Position numbers and translations under genes: made by a program. A stretch of DNA of 49,573 nucleotides, taken from contig JAOTXZ010000009.1 of assembly GCA_029862085.1 (NCBI GenBank), positions 1 to 49,573 on the forward strand. Reading direction: 5' to 3'. The notes beneath the pieces are model-generated. The model searched no databases and was not told where the DNA came from. It saw only the letters and a program-made list of their open reading frames with translations. Positions 24,630 to 33,435 of the stretch are shown here, in pieces. Origin of the DNA: Candidatus Nitrosopumilus sp. (GTDB lineage: Archaea > Thermoproteota > Nitrososphaeria > Nitrososphaerales > Nitrosopumilaceae). Positions within the stretch are counted from its first letter, which is position 1; every line of letters begins with the position of its first letter.

Positions 24630-25553
24630 TTGAGTAAATATTTACAAAATATTTCTGATGATGCACCAAAAGAAATTCAGATTTTTGAGACCAAAAAAAC
24701 AATTAAGAACAAAGCTATTGGAGAAAATGGTATTCTTGATTTGGAACTTGAGGCCAATTCAGATGGTAAGACAATAATTACAAAACAATATTCTCAGGAT
24801 CCATTACTTCTTCAGAGAGCCCTATATCCCGAAAATTCCATGCCAAATATGGCATACCTTTACGTCATGTCCTCATCAGGGGGAATTTTACAAGGGGACA
24901 GACACAAAATAGATATTTTGCTGAAAAAAAATGCCCTTGCTCACTTGACTACTCAGGGCGCTACCCGTATTTACGGGATGAATTCAAACTATGCTTCTCA
25001 AATTGTTAACATTACCGTTGATGAGAATTGCTATCTAGAATACATTCCAGATCAAATTATTCCTTACAAAAACTCCAGATACTACCAAAGGGTAAACCTG
25101 AAAGTGGATGAAAATTCTGATCTAATTTATTCTGAAATATTAACTCCAGGAAGAGTAGCTATGGGAGAATCTTTTGATTATGATATTTGTTATATGAGAA
25201 CTAGTTGTAAAAATCTAGGTAATAAAATTAGATTTTTAGAAAATTTAAAGATTGAACCAAAAAAACAGCAACCACAAAATTTTGGATTATTAGGGGAATA
25301 TCAAACAGTGGGAACAGTTTTTATCTTAACTAGAAAAAAAAATGTAAAGGAACTAGAATTAACAATAAATGAAGAAATTGTAAAAAAAGATGCTATATCA
25401 GGTGGAACATCGATCCTTCCTGATGATTCAGGAATAATCATTAGAATATTAGGAAATAAAACAGACGATGTTTTTAATATGGTTTACAATACTCTTGAAA
25501 TTTGTAGAAAAAAAATTCTTGGAACCACATTCTCTAGGACTAGAAAAAATTAA
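24630..25553 (+). CDS. ureD: Urease accessory protein UreD (UreH)
   Basis: A 307-residue scaffold protein that binds apo-urease and passes nickel from UreG. Family landmarks are PLLLQRALYPE, YVMSSSGGILQGDRHKIDI (family: sssGGilqGDrl), TQGATRIYGMNSNYASQIVN, YLEYIPDQIIPYKNSRYYQ and SEILTPGRVAMGESFDYD. The start is TTG. It is the last gene of the accessory operon and ends about 50 bases before the convergent deoxyhypusine synthase gene. Confidence 0.93.
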   Translation: MSKYLQNISDDAPKEIQIFETKKTIKNKAIGENGILDLELEANSDGKTIITKQYSQDPLLLQRALYPENSMPNMAYLYVMSSSGGILQGDRHKIDILLKKNALAHLTTQGATRIYGMNSNYASQIVNITVDENCYLEYIPDQIIPYKNSRYYQRVNLKVDENSDLIYSEILTPGRVAMGESFDYDICYMRTSCKNLGNKIRFLENLKIEPKKQQPQNFGLLGEYQTVGTVFILTRKKNVKELELTINEEIVKKDAISGGTSILPDDSGIIIRILGNKTDDVFNMVYNTLEICRKKILGTTFSRTRKN

Positions 25554-25601
25554 ATTTTTTTAATCATTTAGATGGAATCTAAAGATGCGATAATCAAACG
25601 G

Positions 25602-26552
25602 TTATTTGGATAATTTTTTTAGTTTTGAGACAAGTGCTGAATAGATAAATGGTAATATTGTCGTTACTTCAGCATGAAGTGTTGTTTGTTTTGCTTGTTG
25701 TGTCACTTTACCCCAAGAAATTGCTTCTTTAACTAATGCTCCACTAAGACTTCCATCAAACTCTTGGGCAGTTGTAATATAAAATGCGTAATCTAATCCT
25801 TCTCTATACTGGTTCCACCATAATGTGTGGTGTTTTGAAATTCCTCCTCCAATCATAAAGGCACCTGATTTTTTAGCTTTGAAAATCAATCCTGAGAGTA
25901 GTTCTGCATCACCTATCATGTTTAGTTTGAAATCGTGATGTTTCTGTGAGAAAAGCCAAATTTGACTTCCTACAGCTCCATCCATTATACCTGGAACTAC
26001 TACGGGAATGTCATTTTTGTAAGCCCAAAAAAGAAATGAATCTTCTCCAAGATGTTTTCCAATCATTTTAGTTATTTCTGCAGTAGTCATCTCTTTTTTT
26101 CCATTTTGATATTCTTCTTCTAAAAATGCCTGCATCTTGTCCTCAATTATTGGTCCATAACTATCCAGAGGAACCAAAACATTACCTAATCGATGGATGT
26201 TTTGATTCATCAATTCCTGGTCGTCCATAGTAAATGAGCCTTCTTTGTAATGTGAGAAATGTTTTGCAATATCATGATCTAATGCCCCACATGTTGTTAT
26301 GGCAACATCAAACCACTTGTTTTTCATCATGTTTTTGATGATTCCCCTAGTGCCGGTAGATACCAAAGCTGCTACAAAGGATACGAATCTAAGACATTGA
26401 TCATCTGAAATCATTTTTGTTAAAATTTCTAATCCTTCTGAAAGATTTACCGATTCAAATCCTCCTGATTGAGATAATTCTTCAAAAATTTGTTCTATAG
26501 ATGTGTTTGAATCAATTTCTATATCTTTTATTGGACGACCCGGTTCTATCAT
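25602..26552 (-). CDS. dys: Deoxyhypusine synthase
   Basis: A 316-residue NAD-dependent enzyme that moves the aminobutyl group of spermidine to a Lys of translation factor aIF5A. It shows RFVSFVAALVSTGTRGIIKNM, ITTCGALDHDIAKHF, VPVVVPGIMDGAVGSQIW, GGGISKHHTLWWNQYREG and EFDGSLSGALVKEAISWGKV, with the active-site Lys at about residue 282 present. It needs spermidine, so the organism must make or import polyamines. This fits the agmatinase-type gene at 33436. Confidence 0.9.
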   Translation of the reverse strand: MIEPGRPIKDIEIDSNTSIEQIFEELSQSGGFESVNLSEGLEILTKMISDDQCLRFVSFVAALVSTGTRGIIKNMMKNKWFDVAITTCGALDHDIAKHFSHYKEGSFTMDDQELMNQNIHRLGNVLVPLDSYGPIIEDKMQAFLEEEYQNGKKEMTTAEITKMIGKHLGEDSFLFWAYKNDIPVVVPGIMDGAVGSQIWLFSQKHHDFKLNMIGDAELLSGLIFKAKKSGAFMIGGGISKHHTLWWNQYREGLDYAFYITTAQEFDGSLSGALVKEAISWGKVTQQAKQTTLHAEVTTILPFIYSALVSKLKKLSK

Positions 26553-26645
26553 GAAATTTTTCTTTAATTTCGATTATAAATTTCTGCCTCGAATAAATTC
26601 CAAAATATTAAGATCTAAATTTTTGATATCTTGAAAAACTAGTCT

Positions 26646-26894
26646 CTAAACATTTTCGAGTTTTTCAATTCCAAAAGTAATACCGTAATAGTCTGAAAAG
26701 GAAATATCTGTAATCCTAAGATTAAATTTTTTTAAAATTGGCTCTATGGTGGAAAATTCAACTTTTTCTTGGTTTGTTTTGATTTTGATATTATCATCTA
26801 TTACTAATCTCTCCCAATCAGGGAGTTTACTCTCTATAAAATCAAAAATTTCATCATACTCTTTTATTTTTTTTTCATTCAAATTTATTTCCAT
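26646..26894 (-). CDS. Small acidic protein, unknown function
   Basis: An 82-residue protein with alternating charged helices and short strands (KLPDWERLVIDDNIKIK; LRITDISFSDYYGITFGIEKLENV). No family is recognised. It starts at ATG on the minus strand upstream of the deoxyhypusine synthase gene, about 90 bases away. The compact alpha/beta pattern and lack of a competing frame support it, but only moderately. Confidence 0.5.
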   Translation of the reverse strand: MEINLNEKKIKEYDEIFDFIESKLPDWERLVIDDNIKIKTNQEKVEFSTIEPILKKFNLRITDISFSDYYGITFGIEKLENV

Positions 26895-26954
26895 TTGTCA
26901 GGTCGAATTTTAAATCTTTGGAGAGATATTTGTTTTAGGTATAGATAAAAATAA

Positions 26955-27188
26955 GTGATTAGAATTCACAATACGTCTCACAAACCAGATCAAGGAAAAA
27001 AACTTTCGATGAAGAGCAGATTACTTTTAATTGCAATAATGTTTATTGTTATTAATTTGATTTTCTATTTTGCTTTTGATTCTTCAGATGAATCAGAAAA
27101 ATCCAGTGAATTTGATAACACAAATAAAATTGAAAATGAAGAAAACACAAATTTAGAACATGAGATAATTAATCCAATTAATCCCTAA
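26955..27188 (+). CDS. Small single-pass membrane protein, unknown
   Basis: A protein of up to 77 residues with a basic N-terminus (KSRLL), one hydrophobic helix (LLIAIMFIVINLIFYFAF) and an acidic, Ser/Asn-rich tail. That layout places the tail outside the membrane. The frame opens with GTG at 26955; the ATG at 27009 directly before KSRLLL is an equally good start and would give 59 residues. No family is recognised. Confidence 0.5.
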   Translation: MIRIHNTSHKPDQGKKLSMKSRLLLIAIMFIVINLIFYFAFDSSDESEKSSEFDNTNKIENEENTNLEHEIINPINP

Positions 27189-27248
27189 CCGTGAGATTAC
27201 TGAGAAATCTGTTTTAAGAGGAAACCACACGTAAGTTATTTTTAAAAC

Positions 27249-28940
27249 CTAGTAATAATGGTGCATTTGTCTCTGTTCTAACCCTTCCTGTTCAAAGTGA
27301 TTGTGTGACTTTCCACCGTCATGATGTGCGTGAACTGTTCCATCAATATGACAGTGTGTGTTGTCAATTAGATCCTTCATGAAAACATCATCTACATTTA
27401 GTATCATATTAGTTGCCTCAACTGCAGTTTTGAGAACTTGTTGTTTTACAACTACAGTTTCAATAATTTCTGATGAGGCCATGTCTGATACTTTTCTTTT
27501 GTTGGAATCTATACCATACCAATTCATTTTACCATTTGATCCTGAAAATTTTGTCCGTAATTGGGTTAACGTATCTAAAACATCCATTCCTATATTTTGC
27601 GCCAAAGTCAGGGGTATTTGTTCTAAGGCATCTGCAAATCTCTCTATGGCGATTTGCTCCTTCCCTTCAATACTTCCGGCTTTTTGCCTAATTTTTTGTG
27701 CTATTATCCATTCAACAGAACCAGCTCCCCTAATTATGAAGGGATTTTCAATAAAATTTCTTAGAACATAAAACGCATTTAGAACATTTCTGTGGAATTC
27801 ATCAAGATATCTTTTAGAGTTGGCCCTCAATAACAAAGTTACAGATTTGGGATTATCTCCACCTTCTACAAAAACCATTTTTTCTCCTCCGGTTGTTTTC
27901 TCATAAACTTTTTTTGCAAAACCTAATTCATTACTAGATATTTTTTCAATATCCTTACAGGTCTTTGCACCGGTTGCCTTTTCTAGCCACCATAAATCAT
28001 TATACTTGACTCTCCGCATCGAGATAATTCCTTTCTTTGCAAGTGCTTCTTGAACAAATTCATTTACTCCTTTTCTAGATATTACAACATTAGCTCCTGA
28101 ATCTGAGATGTTTTTTACAAGTGCAAGCAAGTCGGAGTTTTCTTGGTCATAATATTGACTCATTTGTTCTGGTGATTCAATTTCTATCTCAGCCTCTGTT
28201 TTTGTCCTCATTGTTTCTAATGATTCATTAATCAACAAAATTTTGGCGTTTTCGATAGTTCTTGGCATTTCAGAACTATCTATTGTTTTGTCAATTACTG
28301 TACCTTTCACCAATCGTATATCTGTGATATTTCCTATTTTTTCTTCAATCTTTATGTCGTCGACATCTATCTGTCCACGATTAAAGTTGGCAATATCACA
28401 AATTGCCTCAATTATAAGATCAATAATTTTTACATTTTCTTCCTGTAAATCAAAAATGGCTTTTCCCTCCAAACACGTAACCAATAATTGTCTCATTATT
28501 TTTTTATCTCGCATATCTGATGTTATCTTGATTTCCTCTACTGCATCTAAAGCATAATCTAGACTAATCTCAAAACCTCTTGTAATGACTGCAACGGGAA
28601 TTCCTATTTTTAACAACTCTTCAGCATGCCGAAGTAAACTTCCAATCAAAACAGCAGTTGACGTTGTTCCATCTCCAACATGTGTATCAACTGTATTTAC
28701 AGCATCGATTACAGATTTGGCTGCCGGTTGAACAACATCTACTTTTCTCAAAAAGGCACCTCCATGTTTTGTAATAGAATCCTCACCAAGTATGTCGATA
28801 TACATTTTTTCCATACCTCGTGGACCTAGAGATGTTTTTACAATTTCTGTAACAAGTCTACTTGAAAGTAAATTGTATTTTTGTGATTCTTGTAATCCAA
28901 CACGTGAAACTTCTTCATCAAGTAAATCAGGATATTTCAT
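27249..28940 (-). CDS. Diverged thermosome-type (group II) chaperonin subunit with His-rich tail
   Basis: A 563-residue protein that aligns along its whole length with thermosome subunits (TSLGPRGMEKMYID, HVGDGTTSTAVLIG, KSGAN-like SDSGANVVISRKG, RRVKYNDLWWLEKATGAK, EQIAIERFADALEQIPLTLAQN). Several ATPase elements differ. The NDGAT loop reads KHGGA (58-62). The catalytic Asp of the ERxxxDA segment is Asn388 (HRNVLNAF). The GGGA loop reads GAGS. The last ~36 residues hold nine His and one Cys (THCHID, VHAHHDGG, SHNHF, MHHYY). A standard folding ATPase role is doubtful. The neighbours (urease, dys, permease) suggest a nickel or urease connection, which is inference. Confidence 0.85.
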   Translation of the reverse strand: MKYPDLLDEEVSRVGLQESQKYNLLSSRLVTEIVKTSLGPRGMEKMYIDILGEDSITKHGGAFLRKVDVVQPAAKSVIDAVNTVDTHVGDGTTSTAVLIGSLLRHAEELLKIGIPVAVITRGFEISLDYALDAVEEIKITSDMRDKKIMRQLLVTCLEGKAIFDLQEENVKIIDLIIEAICDIANFNRGQIDVDDIKIEEKIGNITDIRLVKGTVIDKTIDSSEMPRTIENAKILLINESLETMRTKTEAEIEIESPEQMSQYYDQENSDLLALVKNISDSGANVVISRKGVNEFVQEALAKKGIISMRRVKYNDLWWLEKATGAKTCKDIEKISSNELGFAKKVYEKTTGGEKMVFVEGGDNPKSVTLLLRANSKRYLDEFHRNVLNAFYVLRNFIENPFIIRGAGSVEWIIAQKIRQKAGSIEGKEQIAIERFADALEQIPLTLAQNIGMDVLDTLTQLRTKFSGSNGKMNWYGIDSNKRKVSDMASSEIIETVVVKQQVLKTAVEATNMILNVDDVFMKDLIDNTHCHIDGTVHAHHDGGKSHNHFEQEGLEQRQMHHYY

Positions 28941-29036
28941 TCACTTTTGGTCTCATCTAAGATATTAAAACATATTTACGAAAAATTAAAATTTTTAAAA
29001 AGTTAAAATATTTTTGTGGCAAGCGATCAGAAAAAA

Positions 29037-30626
29037 TTACGTCACATTTTTGCTTTCTATATCTTCATCTGGGTCAGAAGTGTTTGTATTCTGTCCTCCT
29101 GGCATGGCTTCGTCCCCTCCTTTGAAGTGTTTTAGATCTTCTCCTGTAATAACATCTTCTTCTGGTGGTACATAATCTCGAACGTCATGTCTTGCCTTAC
29201 CTGGATACTTGTTCTGAGTTGCAAGTGCTACTACAATAAACAAGACAAACGAAACCACTGGAGGAATCATTGTATCTAGTCCGGCCCATTCTTCTGGCAT
29301 TGTGAAGAAGAAATATAATCGCAAAGCTGATCCCACAATAAGCGAAGCAATAGCTGCTGGCATGTTTGCTTTTTTCCAGAATAAACCAAATGTTAGAGGA
29401 GCTAATGCTCCCGCAAAAACAATGTCAAATGCTAAAATGAGATATATTCCTGGAGCCGGTACAAAATAACCAAGTGCTGTGCCAGCTACCATCATTGGAA
29501 CAATAACAATCCGCGTTACCATGAGTAATTTACTGTCACTCCAATTTGGTTTTCCCATCCATCTACGTCTGATTATCCTCTGCATCATGTTTCGAGAAAC
29601 AACACTGGATATTGCTAACAACCCTCCACTTGCAGTGGACATTGAGGCTCCAATCACTCCCATTAAAATTGACGCACCTATTGCGAACGGCATAAATTCT
29701 GTAGACAATAGGGGTAAAGCCAAATCTGGGACTGTATCTGCAGGCAGGTAGTAAAATGCTACAATTCCTAACATACTTGTGGGGACCACTGTAAATAACG
29801 TAAGAGCCCCTCCCATTAAGGCACCTTTTCGTGCTGTCTTCGGGCTCCTTGCTGAAAACACTCTTTCCATAAAGTCCAAGGCAATTATATCACCTAAACC
29901 TAATGCAAGAATGGCTCCCCAATTGATTAATGCCCCATTAGCAATATCGTATAATCCTGAAAGATCCATAAATTCTGGCGGTGCATTGTTGTAAATTATA
30001 TCCCAAGGTGTATCTGCAAAACCTCCGGCAAAGAAGATGAAACCAGCCCAGAATGAACCTATCGCAAGATAAACTTGAAACAGATTTGTATATGCCGATG
30101 CAAATAATCCTCCTGCAATTGTGTATGCTACTACAACTAATGCTGAAATGGTAATTCCCCAGAAATAATCTATGCCAAAAACTACTTCCAAAATAAATCC
30201 ACTTGCAGCCAAATTTCCTGCAACAAGAATTAGAAAACTAATAATCATTAGGATTCCAGAAATTCCTTCTGCTCCATTTCCAAATCTTCTAAAATAAAAG
30301 TCTGGTAATGTAATCATTGACATTTTGTTTAATGGTTTAGCATAGAATGCAGCAACTACTAACAAACATACTCCAAGACCGATTGGAATTACTGCTCCTG
30401 CCCAAAACCCAAATTCAAAAACAAGTGCAATATTACCTAACGAAGAATTTCCATCGACTGCTTGAGCGGCAAGCATTGTTCCAACCATTGCCAGCGGTAA
30501 ACTTTTTCCAGCGACTATCAATCGCTTTCCACTATTCTTAACTAATTTTCCAGCAAAAACTCCTACAACAAGTGTAATTATTATAAAGGCGGCCACTGCG
30601 ATGCCAAAGCCCGACATTTCCACCAT
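29037..30626 (-). CDS. Sodium:solute symporter (SSS family), probable urea permease
   Basis: A 529-residue membrane protein with about 13 helices and the SSS family layout: LIVAGKSLPLAMVGTMLAAQ, the region GNSSLGNIALVFEFGFWAG, ITLPDFYFRRFG, GASMSTASGGLLAISSVVSRN, and a hydrophilic C-terminal tail of ~60 residues. SSS members include DUR3-type urea transporters, and the gene lies beside the urease locus, so urea is the likely substrate by context. The sequence alone does not prove it. The ATG at 30626 is 27 bases from a clear TATA box (30647-30658). Inverted repeats lie upstream. Confidence 0.85.
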   Translation of the reverse strand: MVEMSGFGIAVAAFIIITLVVGVFAGKLVKNSGKRLIVAGKSLPLAMVGTMLAAQAVDGNSSLGNIALVFEFGFWAGAVIPIGLGVCLLVVAAFYAKPLNKMSMITLPDFYFRRFGNGAEGISGILMIISFLILVAGNLAASGFILEVVFGIDYFWGITISALVVVAYTIAGGLFASAYTNLFQVYLAIGSFWAGFIFFAGGFADTPWDIIYNNAPPEFMDLSGLYDIANGALINWGAILALGLGDIIALDFMERVFSARSPKTARKGALMGGALTLFTVVPTSMLGIVAFYYLPADTVPDLALPLLSTEFMPFAIGASILMGVIGASMSTASGGLLAISSVVSRNMMQRIIRRRWMGKPNWSDSKLLMVTRIVIVPMMVAGTALGYFVPAPGIYLILAFDIVFAGALAPLTFGLFWKKANMPAAIASLIVGSALRLYFFFTMPEEWAGLDTMIPPVVSFVLFIVVALATQNKYPGKARHDVRDYVPPEEDVITGEDLKHFKGGDEAMPGGQNTNTSDPDEDIESKNVT

Positions 30627-30646
30627 TGATTCTTTAATTAAAAAAA

Positions 30647-30658
30647 ATTATATAAATT
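30647..30658 (-). promoter_or_regulatory. TATA box of the SSS transporter gene
   Basis: The complement reads AATTTATATAAT, centred near 30653, about 27 bases before the ATG at 30626. This places transcription start at or very near the start codon. Confidence 0.65.
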
Positions 30659-30671
30659 TTCATTAATTAAG

Positions 30672-30711
30672 GTATTATACGATTTTCAAGGAGAAAAAAT
30701 ACGTATAATAC
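30672..30711. promoter_or_regulatory. Paired palindromes upstream of the transporter promoter
   Basis: GTATTATACG (30672-30681) and CGTATAATAC (30702-30711) form a perfect 10-bp inverted repeat with a 20-base spacer. Each arm also contains its own palindrome GTATNATAC, with centres 31 bp apart, about three helix turns. The pair lies just upstream of the transporter TATA box, the usual place for an activator site. It is part of a 335-base gap (30627-30961) that holds no other gene. Confidence 0.6.
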
Positions 30712-30794
30712 ATTATTATGATAAAATTTATGTAAATTTTAGGTTTGTAGGCTGTCATTTCATCAATAAATTCCTTCAAATGTAACAAATTATG

Positions 30795-30820
30795 ATTTTC
30801 AGATTTTAGGATCTGAAAAT
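30795..30820. repeat. 10-bp inverted repeat (hairpin) in the transporter upstream gap
   Basis: ATTTTCAGAT and ATCTGAAAAT are separated by the six bases TTTAGG. The flanking genes both point away from this gap, so it is unlikely to be a terminator. TTTTCAGAT...ATCTG is also found at the ureE start (22762-22779). A shared operator or an RNA structure are both possible. Confidence 0.6.
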
Positions 30821-30961
30821 TTTAAGAAAAAATTAAAAATTGTTAATTGATCGATCTTTTCTAGTAAATAATTGAATGTTCCAAAAAGAAAGAATTTTAA
30901 AAATATCAATTCCAAATTTTTTAATTCATAATCTTTTTTATTTAATCCTATTAGAAAAACT

Positions 30962-31126
30962 ATGGACAAACAATATGCTTTTGCAGTTATTTTTATTATT
31001 CTTGGTCTTGGTATAAGTCAAACTGGAGAATCTAATCCTTTTTACTCTGGTCTAGGTTTAGGCATAGTGGCAATGGGATCTATTTGGGTAGCATTTCGTT
31101 TAATAAAAGAACTGAAAAAAAAGTGA
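30962..31126 (+). CDS. Small two-helix membrane protein, unknown
   Basis: A 54-residue protein with two hydrophobic stretches (FAVIFIILGLGI and GLGLGIVAMGSIWVAF) and a basic end (LIKELKKK). A T-rich TATA-like box (TTTTTTATTTAATCC) lies about 26 bases before the ATG. No family is recognised. The short gene lies between the transporter gap and the 31179 gene. Confidence 0.55.
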   Translation: MDKQYAFAVIFIILGLGISQTGESNPFYSGLGLGIVAMGSIWVAFRLIKELKKK

Positions 31127-31178
31127 CTTAAATAATTTATTCAAAAAATAATATAAGCATCAAAGTCATTTATTCGAT

Positions 31179-31691
31179 ATGCCGGGAAAGGGATATGCTA
31201 CAGTTGGCATGAAACCAGCTGTGACCACCAGATTACAAGAAGTGACAGATAAGAGCTATCCAGGAATGTTTCTTCCCAGTACTTTGATCATTATGATGAA
31301 TGAAGTTAAGAGAGGATATTACACAGTTGAACCTCACGATATAAAATTGGATTTGACTGGGCATTACAATACTATTACAATTAGATCAGATGTCCAAGAA
31401 TGGTTAGAGGAAAATCAGCAACAATTAGGTGAAGAGTATGAAGAAAAATATAGAGCAAAATGCTTCACAAAATTTGTTAGTTATTTTATCATAAATTTGC
31501 TTGAATCAAAATATGAAGCCAATAATCGAGCAATTAATTTAAGAGAATCTGATTTTAAATGTCTTCAGAAAGAATTTCAAAAACAAAAAAATATTTCTCA
31601 TGATAGTATTAGTTTTGAGAAATTTGTTGATGGTTACATAAATGAGCTATTTGGAAAAATAAAGGCAGCCAAAGAAATCCTAACAATTTAA
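31179..31691 (+). CDS. Unknown protein, possible tandem ribbon-helix-helix pattern
   Basis: A 170-residue protein without a recognised family. The first 45 residues (YATVGMKPAVTTRLQEVTDK followed by a helix with LPSTLIIMMNEVK) have the strand-helix-helix rhythm of ribbon-helix-helix DNA-binding proteins. A second similar unit may start at NTITIRSDVQEWLEENQQ. The C-terminal third is helical and charged. The start ATG is 26 bases from a TATA-like ATATAAGC, so it is probably a leaderless single gene. The regulatory role is a guess from pattern only. Confidence 0.6.
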   Translation: MPGKGYATVGMKPAVTTRLQEVTDKSYPGMFLPSTLIIMMNEVKRGYYTVEPHDIKLDLTGHYNTITIRSDVQEWLEENQQQLGEEYEEKYRAKCFTKFVSYFIINLLESKYEANNRAINLRESDFKCLQKEFQKQKNISHDSISFEKFVDGYINELFGKIKAAKEILTI

Positions 31692-31715
31692 TTTCGTTTG
31701 TAAAAATATAAAAAA

Positions 31716-31967
31716 TTAAAGTGGTGTCATAGTATCAATTAGGCGTGCATTCGTGACTTGACCATCTTTTTCTTGGATTTCGAGGTCTACGGTATATTTC
31801 AATGAATCTAACATGAAATTAACTTGAACATCCCATGCTTCTCTTGGTCCTTTTTCAGGAATTTCAAATGTTTCATTAACTCTAAAGTCACTAACATTTC
31901 CATAGAGAGCGTTAATCACCCTACTTGATTCTCTTTGGATATCTTCAGGCGTGCTTACCTTTTGCAT
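31716..31967 (-). CDS. Small alpha/beta protein, unknown
   Basis: An 83-residue protein: an N-terminal helix (PEDIQRESSRVINALYG), then beta strands (AWDVQVNFML, KYTVDLEIQE, QVTNARLID). The helix-plus-sheet pattern is reminiscent of GvpO-like small proteins, but I cannot assign a family. A TATA-like TATTTTTATA is centred about 28 bases before the ATG, which supports a real leaderless gene. Confidence 0.6.
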   Translation of the reverse strand: MQKVSTPEDIQRESSRVINALYGNVSDFRVNETFEIPEKGPREAWDVQVNFMLDSLKYTVDLEIQEKDGQVTNARLIDTMTPL

Positions 31968-32040
31968 CGTTATAATTTATACAGGACAAATATAAAAATA
32001 TTATAAATTAACTTTTTATGAATTTTTTTAAATGTTCAGA

Positions 32041-33279
32041 TCATAATTTTGAAAGTTTTTTTAATAGAGATTCTTTTTTCATTTTTTCTAGTTCACTTTC
32101 TGCTCTATTTTTGTGATAAATTGCTGTTTGATTTTCTGGATCAAGTTTTAATGCTTTGTCATACCATTTTATAGATTCTTCATATTTTTTTAATGATAAA
32201 AGTAATTTTCCTTTATAGCTTATTGCATATACATAACGAGGATCTATTTTAAGTGCTTTTTCGCAATAAATGAGGGCCTCGTCATATTTTTTGGAATGCT
32301 CTAGAAACCAGACCATGCTACATAATGCAAAAACGTTCTTTGGATCAAGCTCTATAGCACATTCACAATAGAATCTTGCTTCTCCAAACTTTTTCAGAGA
32401 AGAAAGTGATACTCCTTTACTATACATAGCTCTAATATTTTTTGGGTCATATTCCAAAATTTTATCAAAACATTCGATCGCTTTTTTGTATAAACCGGTT
32501 CTGTCCAAAACAAGTCCTTTATTTAAAAAAGCATCCGTACAGTGAGGATCAATTTCTATTGCTTTATCGTAAAATACGAAAATATCTTTATTCCCAAATC
32601 CAGCAAAATCAAGGGTCCATCCCTTTGCCACAAGTGCTCTAATGTTTTTTTTATCAATCTCAAGGGCTTTTGTATAAAATTTTATTGCTTTCTCATGTTT
32701 TTTTTGTTTTGTAAGTTTTTGTCCTTTTTCATACAAAATATTAGATTTTCGAGAATCCTCTTCAATAGCCTTTTTTAGGAAGGAAATAGCCTCAGAATTC
32801 TGCCCCAATCGACCCAAAATTAGACTTTTGTTATAAAGGGCCGATGAGTGTTTAGGATTTTTTAGTAAAACACTGTCAGTTATTTTCAGAGCTTCTTTAT
32901 TGCGATCTAAATTACTCAAACATAATCCCATTGAGGTTAAAGAATCTAGATAGTTTGAATCGATTTCAAGAGATTTTTTGAAAAATGAGATAGCATCTTC
33001 ATGGTCTCCAATTTTTTGCAATGCTAGACCTTTGTTATACAACGCATCCAGATTCTTTGGATCTACTGATAGAACCTGATCAAAACAATCTATAGCCATT
33101 TTGTACTTTTCCATCTTATGTAATGTTGTACCCTTATGAAGTTGTATTACAATATTTTCTGGCTCTAAAGAACTAGCTTTATTAAATTTTGAAACTGCTT
33201 TTTTAAAATCATTGTAATATACAGATGTTAATCCCTGATTCAAATAATACCATGCGTTTTTAGAATTTTTTAATATCAT
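32041..33279 (-). CDS. Tetratricopeptide repeat protein
   Basis: A 412-residue protein consisting of about eleven TPR units of 34 residues (for example NLDALYNKGLALQKIGDHED, ALDLDPEN-type ends such as KALKLDPENQTAIYH). TPR arrays bind partner proteins; no other domain, signal peptide or membrane helix is visible. The C-terminus is Lys rich (KMKKESLLKKLSKL). A TATA-like CTATAAAAAT is about 26 bases upstream of the ATG. It is divergent from the ureohydrolase operon. Confidence 0.88.
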   Translation of the reverse strand: MILKNSKNAWYYLNQGLTSVYYNDFKKAVSKFNKASSLEPENIVIQLHKGTTLHKMEKYKMAIDCFDQVLSVDPKNLDALYNKGLALQKIGDHEDAISFFKKSLEIDSNYLDSLTSMGLCLSNLDRNKEALKITDSVLLKNPKHSSALYNKSLILGRLGQNSEAISFLKKAIEEDSRKSNILYEKGQKLTKQKKHEKAIKFYTKALEIDKKNIRALVAKGWTLDFAGFGNKDIFVFYDKAIEIDPHCTDAFLNKGLVLDRTGLYKKAIECFDKILEYDPKNIRAMYSKGVSLSSLKKFGEARFYCECAIELDPKNVFALCSMVWFLEHSKKYDEALIYCEKALKIDPRYVYAISYKGKLLLSLKKYEESIKWYDKALKLDPENQTAIYHKNRAESELEKMKKESLLKKLSKL

Positions 33280-33435
33280 ATGTTATTAGATCCAAATATT
33301 ATTTTTATAGTTAAATCGTATATTACATATACTTTGGTTTTTTTGTTTTAGGTCAGTTAACAATTATTAAAAAACAAGATACGTACTTTACTTAAAATCT
33401 TTAATTATTGAATTTGTATACTAATTTCGATTCAA

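Noticed and set aside
27358-27771. Open frames on the + strand opposite the chaperonin gene
   Set aside because: Antisense to a protein alignable over its whole length; no independent evidence.
30795-30820. The inverted repeat as an intrinsic terminator
   Set aside because: Both neighbouring genes are transcribed away from it, so no transcript should end here.
33318-33332. GTATA-TTACA-TATAC inverted repeat before the ureohydrolase gene as a firm operator
   Set aside because: Short arms in very AT-rich DNA; it resembles the transporter palindromes but is too weak to list as a site on its own.
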